The position numbers and the translations under genes were made by a program. This document shows, piece after piece, positions 60,508-64,000 of a stretch of 64,000 nucleotides of DNA (the stretch's first letter is position 1; each line of letters starts with the position of its first letter). The stretch spans positions 1 to 64,000 of the forward strand of contig CASEVE010000013.1 of the NCBI GenBank assembly GCA_949291295.1. Reading direction: 5' to 3'. The notes below the pieces were generated by a model. The model did not search any database. It saw only the letters and a list, made by a program, of their open reading frames with translations, and was not told the origin of the DNA. Source of the stretch: an uncultured Olsenella sp. Lineage in GTDB: Bacteria > Actinomycetota > Coriobacteriia > Coriobacteriales > Atopobiaceae.

Positions 60508-61463
60508 GGGCATGGGACGAGCTGATCTGGCGCTGCGCAAGCCGACGGAGGGAGAAGATCGGGCCCCTCTCCGACCAGGCGTTTGAGGAGCTTCTCCTTG
60601 CCGTGAGAGAGGACTTTGAGGCCTTTGTCGACCACGACGAAGACCGGGCGGGCCTCATTGTGGCGCGCGCCCTCGACGCCTATCGCGAGAGCTGCCGCGA
60701 CGATGACCTTCTTGACGACGAGACCTTTGAGAAGCACCGCACCGCCCGGCTCGCAGCGCTGCACGGCGAGTGCGTGCGCGCCCAGGAGCTCTGCGAAAAC
60801 TCGCTCGACGCACGGCTGCTTGCCGTTCTTTCCGAGGATCCCGCCCCGGACCAGCTGCTTGAGAGCCTCCTTGGGCTCGAGAGGTCCTTCTCGGGTGACA
60901 CGCCCCCCGCGGGTGACGCCTGGGACGACGTGCTCTACCGCCCCCACCTGCGCCTGCGCGCGGCGGTTGCGCGAACCTGCCTGGACACCGCCCACGTCCG
61001 CATGGCCGCGAGCGCGGCGCTCTCCGTGATGGACGCCTCGCCAACCGATCCGCTCGGCGCCCGAAACACCTATCTGCTCGCCTGCGCCCGGCTCGAGGAC
61101 GAGCCTGCCTTCGACGCTGCCCTCGCGCGCTTCTCGCACCAAGAGAGCGCGTGGTCTCACCTCGCGCGCGTTCTGCTGCTCTACAAGCTGGGCCGCATGA
61201 ACGCCGCCCGCCGTGCCCTCCACGGATACGACGAGCTCTGCCGCGGCGGAGCCTACGCCCTGCTTCGCCCCACCTACGTTGAGATCTATCTTCCCGAGCG
61301 GCCCGAGGTTGCCCCCTGCAGCCTCGAGGAGTGCGCGCTCGCCGTGCGCGAGGCGGAGCCCATCATCGCCGACGCGCCGGACTTCATTGGCTGGTGCCAG
61401 GGGTTTGACTGGCTCGTGGAGTCCGCCGGGCGCTTTGCCGAGAAAAACGATCTGGACTGGTAG
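60504..61463 (+). CDS. Helical-repeat protein, function unknown (second of a pair)
   Basis: 319 residues, GTG start overlapping the previous stop as GTGA, so the two are made together. Again all-helical with TPR-like segments (RLRAAVARTCLDTAHVRMAA, AARRALHGYDELCRGG). Sequence suggests distant relation to its partner: both contain an L-x-R-P-Y/H-LR-x-A-like helix followed by a repeat ending in D-PSD or SPTDP. No known domain recognised. Confidence 0.72.
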   Translation: MRAWDELIWRCASRRREKIGPLSDQAFEELLLAVREDFEAFVDHDEDRAGLIVARALDAYRESCRDDDLLDDETFEKHRTARLAALHGECVRAQELCENSLDARLLAVLSEDPAPDQLLESLLGLERSFSGDTPPAGDAWDDVLYRPHLRLRAAVARTCLDTAHVRMAASAALSVMDASPTDPLGARNTYLLACARLEDEPAFDAALARFSHQESAWSHLARVLLLYKLGRMNAARRALHGYDELCRGGAYALLRPTYVEIYLPERPEVAPCSLEECALAVREAEPIIADAPDFIGWCQGFDWLVESAGRFAEKNDLDW

Positions 61464-61521
61464 CGCGCCGGACGCGCGCGACGGACGCGCCTCCGCGCCG
61501 GATGCGCCAGCCCCCGCGCAC

Positions 61522-61556
61522 AAAAGGGGCCCGACTCGCACGAGACGAGCCGGGCC
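61522..61556 (-). terminator. Terminator of tRNA-Glu
   Basis: On the minus strand GGCCCGGCTCG pairs with CGAGTCGGGCC, followed by CCTTTT. It lies about 10 bp past the tRNA and could also receive transcripts from the TPR pair. Confidence 0.75.
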
Positions 61557-61565
61557 GGAAGGTCG

Positions 61566-61641
61566 TGGTGCCCCCAACGGGAGTCGAACCCGTGTTACAG
61601 CCTTGAAAGGGCCGTGTCCTAGGCCACTAGACGATGGGGAC
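61566..61641 (-). tRNA. tRNA-Glu (TTC anticodon)
   Basis: 76 nt with encoded CCA. Anticodon loop CTTTCAA gives TTC. Acceptor stem GTCCCCA pairs with TGGGGGC, with one G-T pair. Confidence 0.95.
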
Positions 61642-61683
61642 GCAGAAGGAGAGTATACCAGAGGTTCCCTCTCGAGGCGTCAC

Positions 61684-61768
61684 TGGTAGGGGCGGTGGGA
61701 CTCGAACCCACAATCCTTTCGGCCGAAGATTTTAAGTCTCCTGCGTATGCCAATTCCGCCACGCCCCC
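61684..61768 (-). tRNA. tRNA-Leu (TAA anticodon)
   Basis: 85 nt with encoded CCA and a long class II variable arm (TTCGGCCGAAAGG region). Acceptor stem GGGGGCG pairs with CGCCCCT through one G-T pair. Anticodon loop CTTAAAA gives TAA. Confidence 0.95.
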
Positions 61769-61786
61769 GTAGGCGACAAGAACATC

Positions 61787-62797
61787 CTAGCGCAGCGGGC
61801 GCATCGTGGGCTTCCAGACCACGGGGGAATCCGTCCCGGAAAGCGTTGACGCCGCCGCAAGGGAAAGCCCAAAGAGCAGGTCGGACTCGCTCGCCGTAAG
61901 GCTCTCAAAGCCGGTCTGAACCATGAGCTCGGAGACGGCCACCGCCCCGCCCAGCATGACGGGCGCGCGCTTGGCCTGAAGGCCCGGAAGCTCGGCGCGC
62001 TCCTCCACCGTGAGTCCGGCGAGAAGCTCCTCGAGCTCGCACACGCGCTCGCGAGAGAGCGTTGCCAGGTGAACCTGAGACGAGTCGTACGGCTCGAGCT
62101 TGCGGTCAATGGCAACGAGGCTCGTCACCGTGCCGCCGCACACGACGAGCACCTCCGGGGCGTTCTTCTCGGCATGGTCAGAACCCGCGGCCCAAAGGGC
62201 GCCCTCGGCAACGGCCGGAGCAAACCCCGCAGCCGCAAAGGCGTGAGCCGCGCTGCGATCGTCTGCCGTGGGAAGCGGCTCGCGCGAGAGGTACTTCTCG
62301 GTGACGCGGCGGCAGCCAATGTCAATGGAGCGAACAAATCCCAGCTCAAGCATACCGTCCTCGCGCAGCGTTCCGCAGGCGAGCTCCGTGGAGCCACCGC
62401 CGTTGTCGGCCACGAGGATGCGGCGGCCGGGAAAGTCCTGGGCCACGCCAAGAAACGTCAGCGAGCCCTCAACCTCCCCGGGGATGATAAGCGGGTCAAG
62501 GCCAATGGAGTCGAGCGCCGCGCCAAGCTCGCGGGAGTTCTCCGCGTCGCGGGCCGCGCTCGTGAGGGTGCAGCATGCGGCGACGGCACCCGCATCGCGC
62601 GCGGACGCAACGTAGGCCTGCGCACACGCAAACACGCGCTCCATGGCCTCCTGCTTGAGCCTGCCCGTGGCGTCGACCCCCTCGCCGAGGTTGCAGATCT
62701 CGGAGTGCTTGGCAAGGCGAACCACGCGGCCGCCCTCCACGTCTGCCACGGCAAGGCGCGCGGTCACGGTTCCGATGTCGATGCAGGCAAGGCGCAT
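61787..62797 (-). CDS. Ppx/GppA-family phosphatase
   Basis: 336 residues of the ASKHA-fold exopolyphosphatase / pppGpp phosphohydrolase family: MRLACIDIGTVTARLAV, TLTSAARDAENSREL, IPGEVEGSLTFLG, VADNGGGSTELACG and FVRSIDIGCRRVTE. It is a short, single-module form without the extra HD domain of long Ppx proteins. Polyphosphate versus (p)ppGpp preference cannot be judged. It follows the FtsB gene after 2 bp. Confidence 0.92.
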   Translation of the reverse strand: MRLACIDIGTVTARLAVADVEGGRVVRLAKHSEICNLGEGVDATGRLKQEAMERVFACAQAYVASARDAGAVAACCTLTSAARDAENSRELGAALDSIGLDPLIIPGEVEGSLTFLGVAQDFPGRRILVADNGGGSTELACGTLREDGMLELGFVRSIDIGCRRVTEKYLSREPLPTADDRSAAHAFAAAGFAPAVAEGALWAAGSDHAEKNAPEVLVVCGGTVTSLVAIDRKLEPYDSSQVHLATLSRERVCELEELLAGLTVEERAELPGLQAKRAPVMLGGAVAVSELMVQTGFESLTASESDLLFGLSLAAASTLSGTDSPVVWKPTMRPLR

Positions 62798-62799
62798 GT

Positions 62800-63363
62800 C
62801 TACTCCTCGTGATACTGGAAGATGAAGTCCCCCACGCTCAGGTACCACGGAAGCTCGGGCTCTGCGTCCTGGGTGGACTCATCGTCGTCTACGGGGTCGC
62901 CGTCGATGACGATGCTCTTCTCGCCCTCGCCCACGTAGCCCTTTCTGCGGGCCTCGTCCCTGATGCCCTGCTCGGTGAGCAGGGAGTCGATTTCTCCCTG
63001 GTACTGCTCCGTCGTCTCGCTCTCGGTGTCGAGCGTCGTCTGGAGCGCGCCGTTCTCGCGCCAGGCCACGTAGAGGCCGCGCGCCGGCGGGTACAAAAAG
63101 GCGACAAGGGCAACAATCGCGGCAATCACGATGAGCGGCACGCGGAAGCGAGTAACAAAGCCGGAGACATTGAGCGCGGAGAGCTTGCCCTGGACGCCCT
63201 GGGGGGCCTTTGAAACCCGGCCCTTACCCTTGCCGGAGGCACCGGCAGAGCCCCGGCCCCCGCGACCACGGGAAACGCGAGCTCCCGCGGCGTGCGCAGA
63301 CAGGCGCGACCCACGCGGCACGCGACCGCGAACTGACTTGCTGCTTGTGGTGGTGTTGGTCAT
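62800..63363 (-). CDS. Septum formation initiator, FtsB/DivIC family
   Basis: 187-residue bitopic membrane protein of the divisome. The N-terminus (about 1-70) is basic and Ser/Gly-rich, cytoplasmic. One membrane helix (VPLIVIAAIVALVAFLY) follows, then an extracellular coiled coil (ENGALQTTLDTESETTEQYQGEIDSLL) and the conserved RDEARRKGYVGEGEKS, ending in an acidic tail. The order mazG - ftsB - ppx is common in actinobacteria. Confidence 0.9.
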   Translation of the reverse strand: MTNTTTSSKSVRGRVPRGSRLSAHAAGARVSRGRGGRGSAGASGKGKGRVSKAPQGVQGKLSALNVSGFVTRFRVPLIVIAAIVALVAFLYPPARGLYVAWRENGALQTTLDTESETTEQYQGEIDSLLTEQGIRDEARRKGYVGEGEKSIVIDGDPVDDDESTQDAEPELPWYLSVGDFIFQYHEE

Positions 63364-63453
63364 GCCGGGTTCGTTTCTAGGTCGTTTGGCTGGCAGCGCG
63401 GAGTCGCCGCGCTCCCTCAGTTATATCAGACGAGAGGACGAACCGGCGCCGCT

Positions 63454-64000
63454 TCAGAACTTCTCCTCCGCCTTCGCACGGTTCCAAAGGTCGTTCATGG
63501 CCGCGGTGTCAAGGGACTCGAGCTCCACGCCCTGCTCGTCGGCGAGCGCCTCCATGCGGGCCCAGCGCTCCCTGAACTTTCGGTTGGAGGCCGCAAGCGC
63601 CTCCTCGGCGTCTATCCCCTCCCAGCGCGCCACGTTCACAAGCGAGAAGAGCAGGTCGCCAAACTCCGCGGCGCGCTCGGGGCTGCCGGGCGCCTCGCGC
63701 TCCATCTCCGCGCGCTCCTCGGCGACCTTCTCCCACACGCCGGCCTCATCGGGCCACTCAAAGCCCACCTTCGCGGCGCGCTTTGAGATCTTCTGGCACT
63801 GCATGAGGGCCGGGAGGCTGCGCGGTACGGAGTCGAGAAGCCCCTGGGGGCGCTCGTCCTTCTCTCCTGACGCGGCGCGCTCCGCGGCCTTGACCTCGTC
63901 CCAGATGTCCTGGACCTCGCCGCCGTCGCCGGCCGCCGCGTGCTCGCCAAAAACGTGGGGGTGACGGCGCACGAGCTTCTCGTTGAGGCCGCAGATTACG
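63454..64000 (-). CDS. mazG: MazG nucleoside triphosphate pyrophosphohydrolase, 5' end cut by window edge
   Basis: C-terminal 180 residues or so of MazG, which hydrolyses nucleoside triphosphates. The frame stays open to the right edge (CGLNEKLVRRHPHVFGE before the later ATG-like position), so the true start lies outside. Visible features: LVRRHPHVFGEH, EVQDIWDEVKAAER, GLLDSVPRSLPALMQCQKISKRAA, EFGDLLFSLVNVARW and NRKFRERW. All match the second MazG domain. Confidence 0.94.
   Translation of the reverse strand, partial: VICGLNEKLVRRHPHVFGEHAAAGDGGEVQDIWDEVKAAERAASGEKDERPQGLLDSVPRSLPALMQCQKISKRAAKVGFEWPDEAGVWEKVAEERAEMEREAPGSPERAAEFGDLLFSLVNVARWEGIDAEEALAASNRKFRERWARMEALADEQGVELESLDTAAMNDLWNRAKAEEKF

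Noticed and set aside
59266-60540. 425-codon N-terminal extension of the iron alcohol dehydrogenase
   Set aside because: It is antisense to the TPR gene, and the enzyme family starts at MGRFTNPRDLYFG with GGAGGAG upstream.

Overview
The window is a dense, high-GC chromosomal core segment, mostly transcribed on the minus strand. It looks like an actinobacterium of the class Coriobacteriia, closest in style to Atopobiaceae such as Olsenella. The reasons are the order rpsL-rpsG-fusA / rpoBC / rplJL / rplKA / nusG / secE / tRNA-Trp / rpmG / tuf, a FabK-type fatty-acid cluster, fused AccD-AccA, a lysyl-tRNA synthetase with an extra HD-hydrolase domain, TatA with zinc ribbons, and many short GC-rich intergenic repeats. 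The genus is inferred from gene content, not from a search.

Layout. 1-2711: end of the str operon (fusA, rpsG, rpsL) with a clear sigma70-type promoter. 3140-13269: an uninterrupted fatty-acid operon read right to left, fabH-acpP-fabK-fabD-fabG-fabF-accB-fabZ-accC-accDA-degV, with divergent birA (the ligase that biotinylates AccB) upstream. 14499-29025: rpoC, rpoB, L7/L12, L10, L1, L11, NusG, SecE, tRNA-Trp, L33, EF-Tu and tRNAs Met, Thr, Tyr, Thr. 29064-36187: NYN nuclease, rlmB, an accessory ATP-binding regulator, cysS, ispF, ispD and disA. 36396-51106: clpC, a nuclease-like accessory gene between 187-bp direct repeats, lysS-HD, greA, tatA, a spermidine-synthase-like gene, glycerate kinase, tRNA-Pro, ispE, veg, an M24 peptidase, nagB and the XTP/dITP pyrophosphatase. 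51177-64000: a decayed sortase-type glycoside hydrolase, rph, tRNA-Val, a MurE-type ligase, a HAD phosphatase, a 14-unit repeat array, an iron alcohol dehydrogenase, two linked TPR proteins, tRNAs Glu and Leu, an exopolyphosphatase, FtsB/DivIC and the start of MazG.

The most unusual content lies outside ordinary genes. Most boundaries between transcription units carry palindromic repeats of several unrelated families. Several are arrays whose unit spacing is close to whole DNA helical turns (41-42, 52-53, 62-63 bp); the best is at 57322-57946. A perfect 93-bp-arm palindrome separates birA from rpoC. In RNA polymerase, beta-prime carries a C-terminal helix-hairpin-helix domain resembling the alpha-subunit CTD, and beta has a lengthened fork-loop 2.

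Data quality caution: two essential genes look damaged. rpsG lacks about 27 codons in frame and tuf has an exact 32-bp tandem duplication that breaks the frame. Assembly or sequencing error is the simplest explanation for both.
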